In this document: piece by piece, positions 29,782 to 38,103 of the stretch
Layout: each line of letters starts with the position of its first letter
Position numbering within the stretch: the first letter of the stretch is position 1
NCBI RefSeq assembly: GCF_030019515.1
Contig: NZ_JASEEQ010000013.1
Location: forward strand, 1 to 64,000
Reading direction: 5' to 3'
DNA from: Nocardioides sp.
GTDB taxonomy: Bacteria > Actinomycetota > Actinomycetes > Propionibacteriales > Nocardioidaceae
DNA: 64,000 nucleotides
Notes under the pieces: generated by a model
Databases searched by the model: none
The model's input: only the letters and a program-made list of their open reading frames with translations
Told to the model about the DNA's origin: nothing
Translations under genes and position numbers: made by a program

Positions 29782-30353
29782 CGCGGCACTTCTTCGTCCG
29801 CCGCAACCTCGCCCGGCTGCTGCTGCGGCTCTCGCGCTGGCACACCGTCGGTGTCGTGCCCCGCAAGGGCATCCTGGTCGGTGCCCCGCACACCTCCAAC
29901 TGGGACTGGGTGCTGACCATGCTGCTGGCCTGGGACAGCAACGTGCAGGTTCGGCTGCTGGTGAAGGACGCGTTCTTCAAGGGCCCGCTGGCGCCGATCA
30001 TGCGGGCGAGCGGGGCCGTCGAGCTAGACCGGGCGAACCCCGGGGCGACGATCCGGGCGCTGATCGCCGACGCGGCGACCGACGACACGTTCCTGCTCGG
30101 CATTGCCGCGGAGGGCACCCGGGGCAAGGGGGAGTACTGGAAGTCCGGCTTCTACCGGATCTCCCAGCAGACCGGGCTGCCGGTCACCCTGGCCTTCCTC
30201 GACGCGCCGTCCCGCACCGTCGGCTGGGGCCCGACGTTCGAGCTGAGCGGCGACGTGGGCGCCGACATGGACCGGATCCGGGCGTTCTACGCCGACAAGA
30301 CCGGCATCAAGCCCGAGGGGGGCACCGAGCCGCGGCTGCGCGAGGAGGGCTGA
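29778..30353 (+). CDS. PlsC-like acyltransferase
   Basis: A 191-aa member of the 1-acylglycerol-3-phosphate acyltransferase superfamily. The catalytic HX4D box is HTSNWD (about residue 39), and the AEGTRGKGEYWKSGFYRI block matches the EGTRS-type substrate motif. The short length and absence of clear membrane segments point to the small subfamily often annotated as glycerol acyltransferase. It is translationally coupled to rdgB; the substrate is unknown. Confidence 0.87.
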   Translation: MTRHFFVRRNLARLLLRLSRWHTVGVVPRKGILVGAPHTSNWDWVLTMLLAWDSNVQVRLLVKDAFFKGPLAPIMRASGAVELDRANPGATIRALIADAATDDTFLLGIAAEGTRGKGEYWKSGFYRISQQTGLPVTLAFLDAPSRTVGWGPTFELSGDVGADMDRIRAFYADKTGIKPEGGTEPRLREEG

Positions 30354-30382
30354 GCGCCCGCGCGTCCCGCGACGCTCGGCGG

Positions 30383-30456
30383 TGCGCCCGGAGAGACTCG
30401 AACTCTCACTGGTCAGGACCTAAACCTGATGCCTCTACCCATTGGGCTACGGGCGC
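30383..30456 (-). tRNA. tRNA with UAG anticodon (Leu-type by anticodon, class I fold)
   Basis: A 74-nt cloverleaf on the minus strand: acceptor GCGCCCG / CGGGCGC, D-arm GCC / GGC, anticodon stem TCAGG / CCTGA with loop TTTAGGT, T-stem GAGAG / CTCTC with loop TTCGAGT, discriminator A. The middle of the anticodon loop reads UAG, which decodes CUA leucine. The variable region is only 5 nt (CCAGT), whereas bacterial tRNA-Leu is class II with a long variable arm. The 3' end is followed by CC, not CCA. The identity is therefore uncertain; see the findings. Confidence 0.75.
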
Positions 30457-30480
30457 GCGGGGTGAAGTGTCGCACGGTGT

Positions 30481-30602
30481 CGAGTCGGCGCATCTTGCCC
30501 GCCGTGTGGCTGCGACTCGGCGCATCTTGCCCGCGCTCTCCACAGCACCCGGGCAAGACGCGCCGACTCGGCCCTCCTGGGTGGGCAAGACGCGCCGACT
30601 CG
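30481..30602. repeat. Nested four-copy inverted repeat
   Basis: Four copies of a 20-21 bp unit close to CGAGTCGGCGCRTCTTGCCC: direct at 30481-30501 and 30513-30533, inverted at 30550-30570 and 30583-30602. Spacers are 11, 16 and 12 nt, so copy 1 can pair with copy 4 and copy 2 with copy 3. It fills the gap between the tRNA and the stop of the peroxiredoxin gene, where it may also terminate transcription. Confidence 0.85.
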
Positions 30603-30604
30603 AC

Positions 30605-31096
30605 TCAGCGGGGCTCCTCGTCGGCGAGGTTGAGCTCGAGGTCCCTGCGGAGCTTGGCGACGTGGCCGGTGGCCTTGACGTGGTACTGCGCGAGGAAGAC
30701 CTTGCCGTCCTCGTCGACGACGACCGTGGAGCGGATCACGCCCTCGACCGTCTTGCCGTACAGCTTCTTCTCCCCGTACGCGCCGTACTGCCTCAGCACC
30801 GACCTGTCCGGGTCGGAGAGCAGGGTGATCGTGAGCCCGTCGCGGGCGCGGAACCTCGCGAGCTTCTCCGGCTTGTCGGGGGAGATGCCGACGACCTCGT
30901 AGCCGGCCGCCTGCAGCGAGGCGAGGGAGTCGGTGAAGTCGCAGGCCTGCTTGGTGCACCCGGGCGTCATCGCGGCCGGGTAGAAGTACACGATCACCTT
31001 GCGGCCGAGGAAGTCGCTGAGGCCGACCTCCGCGCCGGTGTCGTCGGTGAGGGTGAACTCGGGGGCGGTGTCGCCCGGGGAGAGGCGCTCGGTCAC
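30605..31096 (-). CDS. bcp: Thioredoxin-dependent peroxiredoxin, PrxQ/BCP type
   Basis: A 163-aa thiol peroxidase reducing H2O2 and organic peroxides. Peroxidatic Cys47 and resolving Cys52 lie in TPGCTKQACDF, the five-residue spacing of PrxQ. Flanking blocks are VIVYFYPAAM and VVGISPDKPEKLARF. GTG at 31096 is preceded by AAGGAG at 8 nt. It is divergent from the metal-import operon with 94 bp between the starts; the Nur-like box lies in that gap 16 bp from its start, so both may respond to the same metal. Confidence 0.95.
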   Translation of the reverse strand: MTERLSPGDTAPEFTLTDDTGAEVGLSDFLGRKVIVYFYPAAMTPGCTKQACDFTDSLASLQAAGYEVVGISPDKPEKLARFRARDGLTITLLSDPDRSVLRQYGAYGEKKLYGKTVEGVIRSTVVVDEDGKVFLAQYHVKATGHVAKLRRDLELNLADEEPR

Positions 31097-31111
31097 GGGT
31101 CGGGCTCCTTG

Positions 31112-31128
31112 TTGCAAGTGATGTGCAA
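31112..31128. promoter_or_regulatory. Nur/Fur-family-like operator before the cobalt/nickel importer
   Basis: TTGCAA-GTGAT-GTGCAA fits the TTGCAA-N5-TTGCAA layout of the nickel-responsive Nur box known from Streptomyces with one mismatch. A -10-like TAGCGT (31129-31134) abuts it, so a bound repressor would block the importer promoter. Confidence 0.6.
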
Positions 31129-31190
31129 TAGCGTAGGGTGGGCACGTTCTCGGGTCTACGGACGAACCTACTGGCTGAGCAGGAGAGCGC

Positions 31191-31880
31191 ATGCACGTCC
31201 CCGACGGCTTCCTCGACGCCCCGACCTCGGCAGCCACGGGTGCGGTCGCCGTCGCCGTGGTCGGCGTGGCGCTGGTCAAGGCCCGCCGGGAGCTCGACGA
31301 CAGGACCGCGCCGATGGCCGGGCTGGTCGCGGCGTTCATCTTCGCCGTGCAGATGCTGAACTTCCCGGTCGGTGCCGGCACCAGCGGCCACCTGATCGGC
31401 GGTGCGCTCGCGGCGGTGCTGGTGGGGCCGTGGACCGGCGTCCTCTGCGTCAGCGTCGTGCTGCTGGTCCAGGCGCTGCTCTTCGCCGACGGCGGCATCA
31501 CCGCGCTCGGCACCAACATCGTGCTGATGGCGATCACGACCGTCCTGGTCGGCTGGGTCGTCTTCCGGCTGCTCCAGCTCGTGCTCCCCAAGCGGCTCTC
31601 GCTGACGCCGGCCCAGGCCGGGGTCGGCGCGTTCGTGTCGGTGCCCCTGGCCGCGTCGGTCTTCGTCGTCCTCTACGCGCTGGGCGGTACGGCGGACATC
31701 CCGTTCGACACGCTCCTGACGGCCATGTTCGGCGTGCACACCCTGATCGGCATCGGCGAGGGCGTGATCACCGGCCTCGCGGTCGGCGCGATCATCGCCG
31801 TACGCCCCGACCTCGTCTACGGCGCCCGCCCGGTGCTCGTGCAGCGCGAGCTCGTGATCAAGAAGTCGGTGGTCGGATGA
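31191..31880 (+). CDS. cbiM: Energy-coupling-factor cobalt/nickel transporter, S component CbiM
   Basis: A 229-aa substrate-binding membrane subunit. The mature N-terminus MHVPDGFLDAPTS contains the His2-based metal-binding loop diagnostic for CbiM/NikM, followed by about six or seven membrane segments and conserved GTSGHLIGGALAAVLVGPW. Sequence alone does not separate Co2+ from Ni2+; the Nur-like box upstream leans to nickel, and the name cbiM is by family. AGGAGAG precedes ATG. First gene of a coupled four-gene operon. Confidence 0.93.
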   Translation: MHVPDGFLDAPTSAATGAVAVAVVGVALVKARRELDDRTAPMAGLVAAFIFAVQMLNFPVGAGTSGHLIGGALAAVLVGPWTGVLCVSVVLLVQALLFADGGITALGTNIVLMAITTVLVGWVVFRLLQLVLPKRLSLTPAQAGVGAFVSVPLAASVFVVLYALGGTADIPFDTLLTAMFGVHTLIGIGEGVITGLAVGAIIAVRPDLVYGARPVLVQRELVIKKSVVG

Positions 31881-32167
31881 GCAGGGTCGCCAGGAAGGGC
31901 GTCTCCCTCAGGTGGGTCGTCCTCGGCGTCGCCGTCGTCGTGCTGCTGCTCGCCGGCGTCGTGAGCCGGTTCGCCGACAGCGACCCGGACGGCCTCACCC
32001 GGGTCTCCCAGGACCACGGCTTCGCGCACACCGAGAAGGGCCGCGACGGCCTGCTCGGCGACTACGGCAGCCGCACCGGCGTCCTCGGGGTCCTGATCGT
32101 GCTCGGCCTCGCCGGCGGGGTGACCTACGCCGTCCGGCGCCGGCACCCGCAGGACGAGCAGTCCTGA
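31877..32167 (+). CDS. cbiN: Transporter accessory membrane protein CbiN (PDGLE domain)
   Basis: A 96-aa protein with two membrane segments (about residues 11-28 and 67-86) flanking an outside loop that begins DPDGLTRVSQDHGF, the PDGLE signature. In these importers it assists metal insertion into CbiM. ATG overlaps the cbiM stop by 4 bp, and cbiQ starts 1 bp after its stop. Confidence 0.9.
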   Translation: MSRVARKGVSLRWVVLGVAVVVLLLAGVVSRFADSDPDGLTRVSQDHGFAHTEKGRDGLLGDYGSRTGVLGVLIVLGLAGGVTYAVRRRHPQDEQS

Positions 32168-32168
32168 C

Positions 32169-32863
32169 GTGGGCGCCGGCCACGGCCACAAGCTGCACTT
32201 CCACGGGCATTCGCCCGTCCATCGGGCACCGGCGCACCTGAAGGTCCTGGCGCTGCTGGCCTTCGCGGTCGTCGTGGTCGCGACGCCGCGCGACGCCTAC
32301 GCGCTCTTCGCGGCGTACGCCGTGCTCCTCGGCGTCGTGATCGGCGTGAGCCGGGTGCCCCCGACGTACCTCCTCAAGCGCACGGTCGTCGAGCTCCCGT
32401 TCGTCGTGTTCGCCGTGCTGCTGCCGTTCGTCGCGACCGGCCCGCAGACCGAGGTGCTCGGCATCGGTGTCAGCCAGCACGGCCTCGAGGCCGGCATCGC
32501 CCTGCTGGTCAAGGGCACGCTCGGCGTGCTCGCGAGCCTCACGCTCGCGGCGACCACCGAGCCGCAGGACCTCCTCGTCGGGTTGGAGCGGCTGCGGGTG
32601 CCGCAGCAGCTCGTGCAGATCATGGCGTTCATGGTCCGCTACCTCGACGTCGTCGGCGGCGAGATGCAGCGGATGAGGGTCGCCCGCGAGTCCCGCGGCT
32701 TCTCCGCACGCGACCCGAGGCACTGGCCGGTCCTCGCCAGGTCCGCGGGCGCGCTGTTCATCCGCTCCTACGAGCGCGGCGAGCGGGTGCACCTGGCGAT
32801 GCTCTCCCGCGGCTACACCGGGCGGATGCCCGCCGAGGACTCCCGCCCGGGCGTGAGCGGACC

Positions 32864-32867
<4 letters not shown>
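32169..32867 (+). CDS. cbiQ: ECF transporter transmembrane T component CbiQ
   Basis: A 232-aa scaffold membrane protein that couples the ATPase to CbiM. It has the cytoplasmic signature helices MRVARESRGF and LAMLSRGYTG (Ala-Arg-Gly type motifs), which bind the ATPase groove. The N-terminus is rich in His (GHGHKLHFHGH, residues 4-14), an uncommon feature that may bind metal. GTG start; the stop overlaps cbiO by 4 bp. Confidence 0.93.
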
Positions 32868-33672
<805 letters not shown>

Positions 33673-33676
<4 letters not shown>

Positions 33677-33927
33677 GCCAGGACAACCAGCTGTCCTCCC
33701 TCGAGCGTGACATCGAGGAGACCAGGGAGCACCTGGCGACGACCATCGACCAGCTCCTCCACCGGGTGCACCCCAAGACCATCGCCAGCCGCGAGGTGAG
33801 CAGCATCAAGGCGCACTTCGTCGACGTGCAGACCGGCCGGCCGCGGACCGACAACATCCTCAAGACCGCGGGCGCCGTCGTCGGCGTCGTCGCCTTCTTC
33901 GTGGTCGTCCGCAAGGTCGTGCGCTAG
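33673..33927 (+). CDS. DUF3618 membrane-anchored small protein
   Basis: An 84-aa protein: helical N-terminal domain with the family motif LERDIEETREHLATTIDQL, a hydrophilic middle, and one C-terminal membrane segment (about residues 64-80) ending in basic residues. The function of DUF3618 is unknown. GTG start has GGAGGAG at 7 nt and overlaps the cbiO stop, so it is at least co-transcribed with the metal importer; the pairing may be fortuitous. Confidence 0.85.
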
Positions 33928-33930
33928 CAC

Positions 33931-34275
33931 GTGGCCGGCATGACCACCCCGGGCTCCGACAAGACGCCCATCAAGATGCTGCACGACCGCCTCCTCGTCG
34001 AGGTCGATCGCGAGTCCGGCGAGCGCCGCTCCTCCGGCGGCATCGTCATCCCGGCCACCGCCGCGATGGGCGCCCGCCGCCTGGCCTGGTCCAGGGTCGT
34101 CGCGGTCGGGCCGCACGCCCGGGCGGTCGAGGTGGGCGACCGGGTGCTCTTCGAGCCCGAGGACAAGGCCGAGGTCGAGGTCGCCGGGGAGCTCTACGTG
34201 GTCATGCGCGAGCGCGACATCCACGCCGTGGCGGCCGAGCGGGTCGGCGACAGCGCCACCGGCCTCTATCTCTGA
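33931..34275 (+). CDS. GroES-like co-chaperonin paralogue
   Basis: A 114-aa protein of the Cpn10 fold: PIKMLHDRLLVEVDRESGER, SSGGIVIPATAA (mobile-loop region), VGDRVLFEPEDKAEVEVAG and VMRERDIHAV. The mobile loop departs from the GGIVLP-type consensus of housekeeping GroES and there is no groEL next to it. It is therefore probably a specialised paralogue of unknown partner. The start is uncertain: GTG 33931 or ATG 33940. It follows the DUF3618 gene by 3 bp. Confidence 0.82.
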   Translation: MAGMTTPGSDKTPIKMLHDRLLVEVDRESGERRSSGGIVIPATAAMGARRLAWSRVVAVGPHARAVEVGDRVLFEPEDKAEVEVAGELYVVMRERDIHAVAAERVGDSATGLYL

Positions 34276-34317
34276 CCAGGGTCGTAACCCGCCAGTAACC
34301 CCGCCCGTTGAGCGGGC

Positions 34318-36717
34318 ATGCTCCGCCGCCTGCTCGCCGCCACCGCCGCCGCCGCCCTCGTGCCCCTCACCGGGTCCACGCTGCCGTCCGGAGGCGCGGA
34401 CGCCGCGCCACCCCACCCCGACCGCTACCGCGCGACCGTCGAGATCACCGAGCACGGGATCCCGCACATCACCGCCTCCGACTTCGGGTCGCTCGGCTTC
34501 GGCAGCGGGTACGCCGCCGCGCAGGACTCCGCCTGCACGCTCGCCGACACCCTGGTCACCGGACGCGGCGAGCGGTCCCGCTGGTTCGGGCCGGACGCGC
34601 GCTACAACGACCAGGTGACGCTGCAGGCGTCCAACCTCCAGGTCGACGCGTTCGTCACCGACCTCCGCCAGCGGCACGTCGTGGAGAAGCTGCTGCGCGA
34701 CCCGGTGGCCGGGCCCGGCGCACAGGCCCGCCGGATGGTGCGCGGCTACGTCGCCGGGGCGAACGAGTTCCTCCGGTCCCAGCAGGTCACGGACCCGGCC
34801 TGCCGCGGCGCGGGCTACCTGAAGCCGGACGTGACCGCCCTCGATCTCTGGTACGGCGTCTACCTCGCCAACCTGCTCGCCTCCGCCGGCGTCTTCGTCA
34901 AGGAGATCGTGGACGCCGACCCGCCGAGCGCCGACGACCCAGGACTGCCCGAGCTGCCCGTGAAGGCCGCCCAGGTCGACCGCGACGCGCTGCTGCGCGG
35001 CCTCGGCCGGGACCCGGAGGCGCCGTTCGGGTCCAACGCGACCGCAGTAGGCGGCGCCGCGACCACGACCGGCAAGGGGATGCTGCTCGGCAACCCGCAC
35101 TTCCCGTGGCGCGGCCGCTACCACTTCACCCAGCAGCACCTGACGATCCCGGGCCGGTACGACGTCGCCGGGGCGTCCCTGATCGGCTCGCCGGTGGTCA
35201 ACATCGGGTGGAACAAGGACGTCGCGTGGAGCCACACGGTGTCCACCGCCTATCGCTTCACCCCCTACGAGTACAAGACGGTCGGCCCGGGCACGACGTA
35301 CCTCACCGACGCCGGGCCGCAGGAGCTCCTCCACGACACCGTGAAGGTGCGCGTCCGGAAGGACGACGGGACGCTCGGCACGGTGACCGAGGACCTCTAC
35401 CGCACCCCGCAGGGCTTCGTGATCGACGCCCCGGCGCTGCTGATGCCGTGGAGCCCGACCAGCGTCTGGGCGATCCGCGACGCCAACGCCGAGCACCTGC
35501 GCACCATCGACACCTTCCTCCAGATGGGCAAGGCCACCAGCGTGCGGGACCTGCTCCGGCGCCAGGACGCCGCCGCCGGGATGCCGTGGGTCAACACCAC
35601 CGCCGCGGACCGGCACGGCGACGTCCTGTACGCCGACCACTCCGTGGTGCCGAACGTCCCCGACGCCCTGGCCCAGCAGTGCATGACGCCGACCGGCCTG
35701 GTGCTCGACGAGGTGGCGGGGCTGCCTGGCCTCGACGGCACGTTCGCGGACTCGCGCTGCGCGTGGGGCACCGACGAGGACGCCGAGCGCCCAGGCATCT
35801 TCGGACCGGCGAACCTGCCGATGGAGGTGCGCCGCGACTGGGTGATGAACGCCAACGACTCCTACTGGCTGCCGAACCCGGCCGAGCCGCTCGAGGGCTA
35901 CGCCGGGATCATCGGCTGCGAGCGCTGCGTGCGCACGATGCGCACCCGGATGGTCTCCCACTACGTCATCGACCGGCTCGCCTCGGGGAAGAAGGAGTCA
36001 CCCCGCAGCCTGCGCGGGCACGAGCACGAGAACCGGCTGATGACCGCCGAGGTGATGCGCGCGAACGGCGACCTCGACACGGTGTGCGCGGCCACCGGTG
36101 AGACCGAGGCCTGCCAGGTGCTGCACGACTGGGACGGCCGGTCGAACACCGACTCGGTCGGCACCCACATCTTCGAGGAGTTCGTCGCGCGGCTGCCGAG
36201 CCCGCCCGTGGACGCGGTCGACCCGGTCTGGCTCACGCCGTTCGACCCCGCCGACCCGCTCGACACGCCGCGCGACCTCAACGTCGCCAACCCGCAGGTG
36301 GTGCAGGCGATGGCGGACGCGATCGCGTCCCTGCGCGACCGTGGGATCCCGTTCGACGCGACCTGGGGCTCGCTCCAGGTGGCCGGGGACCGCGGCGCGC
36401 CGCCCATCCCGCTCGGCGGTGGCACCGGCGACTCGGTCGGCAACGCCAACGCGCTGGCGTCTCGCTGGGCGCGGGACAACAGGGACCACTACCGGCCGAT
36501 CACCTATGGCTCGTCGCACATCCAGGCGATCTCGTTCCTGCCCGGCGGCCGGGTCGACGCCCGCACGATCCTGACCTACGGCCAGTCCGAGGACCCGCGC
36601 TCGCCGTACTCCAGCGACCAGACCCGGATGTTCGCCCGCAAGCAGTGGGTGCACTTCGCCTGGACCGACGCGCAGATCCGCCAGGACCTGCTGCGCCGCT
36701 TCGTGGTGCGCGGCTGA
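34318..36717 (+). CDS. Secreted penicillin acylase family Ntn-hydrolase
   Basis: A 799-aa precursor with an N-terminal signal (basic start, Ala/Leu core, SGGADA about residue 28). The alpha part is followed by the autocatalytic site before Ser239 (FGSNATAVGG), which becomes the beta-chain nucleophile. Further family blocks are GMLLGNPHFPW and GWNKDVAWSHTVSTAYRF. The family cleaves amide bonds in beta-lactams, acyl-homoserine lactones or lipopeptides. The substrate here is unknown; quorum-signal or antibiotic degradation are both possible. Monocistronic, starting 42 bp after the GroES-like gene. Confidence 0.93.
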   Translation: MLRRLLAATAAAALVPLTGSTLPSGGADAAPPHPDRYRATVEITEHGIPHITASDFGSLGFGSGYAAAQDSACTLADTLVTGRGERSRWFGPDARYNDQVTLQASNLQVDAFVTDLRQRHVVEKLLRDPVAGPGAQARRMVRGYVAGANEFLRSQQVTDPACRGAGYLKPDVTALDLWYGVYLANLLASAGVFVKEIVDADPPSADDPGLPELPVKAAQVDRDALLRGLGRDPEAPFGSNATAVGGAATTTGKGMLLGNPHFPWRGRYHFTQQHLTIPGRYDVAGASLIGSPVVNIGWNKDVAWSHTVSTAYRFTPYEYKTVGPGTTYLTDAGPQELLHDTVKVRVRKDDGTLGTVTEDLYRTPQGFVIDAPALLMPWSPTSVWAIRDANAEHLRTIDTFLQMGKATSVRDLLRRQDAAAGMPWVNTTAADRHGDVLYADHSVVPNVPDALAQQCMTPTGLVLDEVAGLPGLDGTFADSRCAWGTDEDAERPGIFGPANLPMEVRRDWVMNANDSYWLPNPAEPLEGYAGIIGCERCVRTMRTRMVSHYVIDRLASGKKESPRSLRGHEHENRLMTAEVMRANGDLDTVCAATGETEACQVLHDWDGRSNTDSVGTHIFEEFVARLPSPPVDAVDPVWLTPFDPADPLDTPRDLNVANPQVVQAMADAIASLRDRGIPFDATWGSLQVAGDRGAPPIPLGGGTGDSVGNANALASRWARDNRDHYRPITYGSSHIQAISFLPGGRVDARTILTYGQSEDPRSPYSSDQTRMFARKQWVHFAWTDAQIRQDLLRRFVVRG

Positions 36718-36802
36718 GGCTGAGGCGCCGGCCGACAGGACACGGCCGGCGACCGGTGTCCCCCCTCAGGCACCGGGCGCCGGCCGTCGGCACGCTCGCG
36801 GG

Positions 36803-37942
36803 TCAGCGGACCCGGACGATGAGCGTCCCCGTCGTGTCACCCGTCGTGTCGAGCGTCTGCGACACGGTCAGGCGGTAGGTGTAGGTGCCCCGCTGGGTGA
36901 AGCGGGGGAAGATGACGCGGGCGGTGCCGCGGCTGGTGGTCGCGAAGCTGCGGGCGGCCTGCCAGCTGCCACCGACGTAGCGCTCCAGGGTCACGACCGC
37001 GGCCTCCGCGTTGTCGACCGCGACGCCGTCGGCCGGGGCCGTCGCGCCGCGCCGCAGGCTGAGGCTGCCGGTGTTGAACCCGTCGAGCCCGACGACCTCC
37101 TGCGGGACGTCCGGGGTCACCGGGTCGCCGTCGGTCGTGCAGGACACGTCGCCCTGCCAGTGGTAGTTGGTGCCGCCGACCTGGACCCAGGCGACGTCGT
37201 ACGACGCGAGCCCGGCCGGCCAGCCCGGGTGGCTGGCGAAGTCGAAGACCGTGGTCCCGCCCCAGGTGCCGGTGTTGTTGTGGAAGTTCAGCGTCACCTG
37301 GCCGTGGTCGGTCTCCAGCCGGACGTTGACGTCGTTGGCCTGCCCGCTCGGGATGTCGGCCGGGTAGGCCACGGTCACACCGCTGCACGTGGGGTCGGCG
37401 TACCGCCAGTCCCAGCTGAACGGGACGCTGCTGCCCGGCCCGGTCTCCGTGGGGCCGTCGTCCTCGCCCGGCTCCTCGGTCTCGCACGGGCCGACCCAGA
37501 ACGTCTTGGACTTCGAGTCCGCGCCGCGGGAGCCCTGGGTGTCGGTGGTGACCTTGACGTGGTAGCCCTGCTCCGGGTGCGGCTCGCCGGCGAAGTCGAG
37601 CGTGTAGATCTCGCGGTGGTCGAGGTCGGTGCCGCCGTTGGCCGCGTCGTCCTCGAGCTCGACCGTGGCGTCGCCGTGGACCCCGGTGATCGTGACGTCC
37701 TGGTCCTGGCTCTCGAAGGTCACCACCGAGGCGGAACCGGCGTCGAAGCCGTACCACTCGAGCGCGAACGTGCAGCCGACGTGCGGGTCGTTGCTCTCGG
37801 TCCCGACCTGGTCGACCTCGGCGACCTTGATCGTGCCGTTGTTGCCGCTCGGGTCCGCCTCGGCCACGGCCGGAGTGCCACCCAGTGCCAGGACGGCGGG
37901 CAGGGTTGCGGCAGCAGCGGCGCAGACGAGTCGTGCTCGCAC
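36803..37942 (-). CDS. Secreted protein of unknown function with Ig-like modules
   Basis: A 379-aa exported protein. GTG at 37942 is supported by GAGGAG 7 nt upstream and gives the signal VRARLVCAAAAATLPAVLAL ending near PAVAEA; an ATG seven codons upstream is less likely. The mature region has beta-rich modules: one with HPEQGYHVKVTTDTQGSRGA and two Cys, a Glu/Thr/Asp/Pro linker (EEPGEDDGPTETGPG), a second module with Cys pairs (PTCSGVTV and DVSCTTDG), and a C-terminal Ig-like domain. No catalytic motif is recognised. Possibly a cell-surface or matrix protein. Confidence 0.8.
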   Translation of the reverse strand: MRARLVCAAAAATLPAVLALGGTPAVAEADPSGNNGTIKVAEVDQVGTESNDPHVGCTFALEWYGFDAGSASVVTFESQDQDVTITGVHGDATVELEDDAANGGTDLDHREIYTLDFAGEPHPEQGYHVKVTTDTQGSRGADSKSKTFWVGPCETEEPGEDDGPTETGPGSSVPFSWDWRYADPTCSGVTVAYPADIPSGQANDVNVRLETDHGQVTLNFHNNTGTWGGTTVFDFASHPGWPAGLASYDVAWVQVGGTNYHWQGDVSCTTDGDPVTPDVPQEVVGLDGFNTGSLSLRRGATAPADGVAVDNAEAAVVTLERYVGGSWQAARSFATTSRGTARVIFPRFTQRGTYTYRLTVSQTLDTTGDTTGTLIVRVR

Positions 37943-38103
37943 GGTGGGACTCCTCGGGATCATCGGGGTGAGGAGTGGAGCGTGACATCCCGGATCGGCC
38001 CGGAACGGGCTCGTGCACGAACCGTTCCCGAGCGGTGGACGAACCTTGTGGCTTCCTTGAGGAACTTGCGGGTCGGTCCGGGTTCGCCGGGGCCGGCGGC
38101 CCG

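Noticed and set aside
30481..30602. CRISPR array
   Set aside because: Only four units, in two orientations with 11-16 nt spacers; no cas genes. It is a nested inverted repeat.
31097..31190. Cobalamin riboswitch before cbiM
   Set aside because: The 94-bp region is too short and has no B12-box-like sequence. A Nur-type box fits instead.
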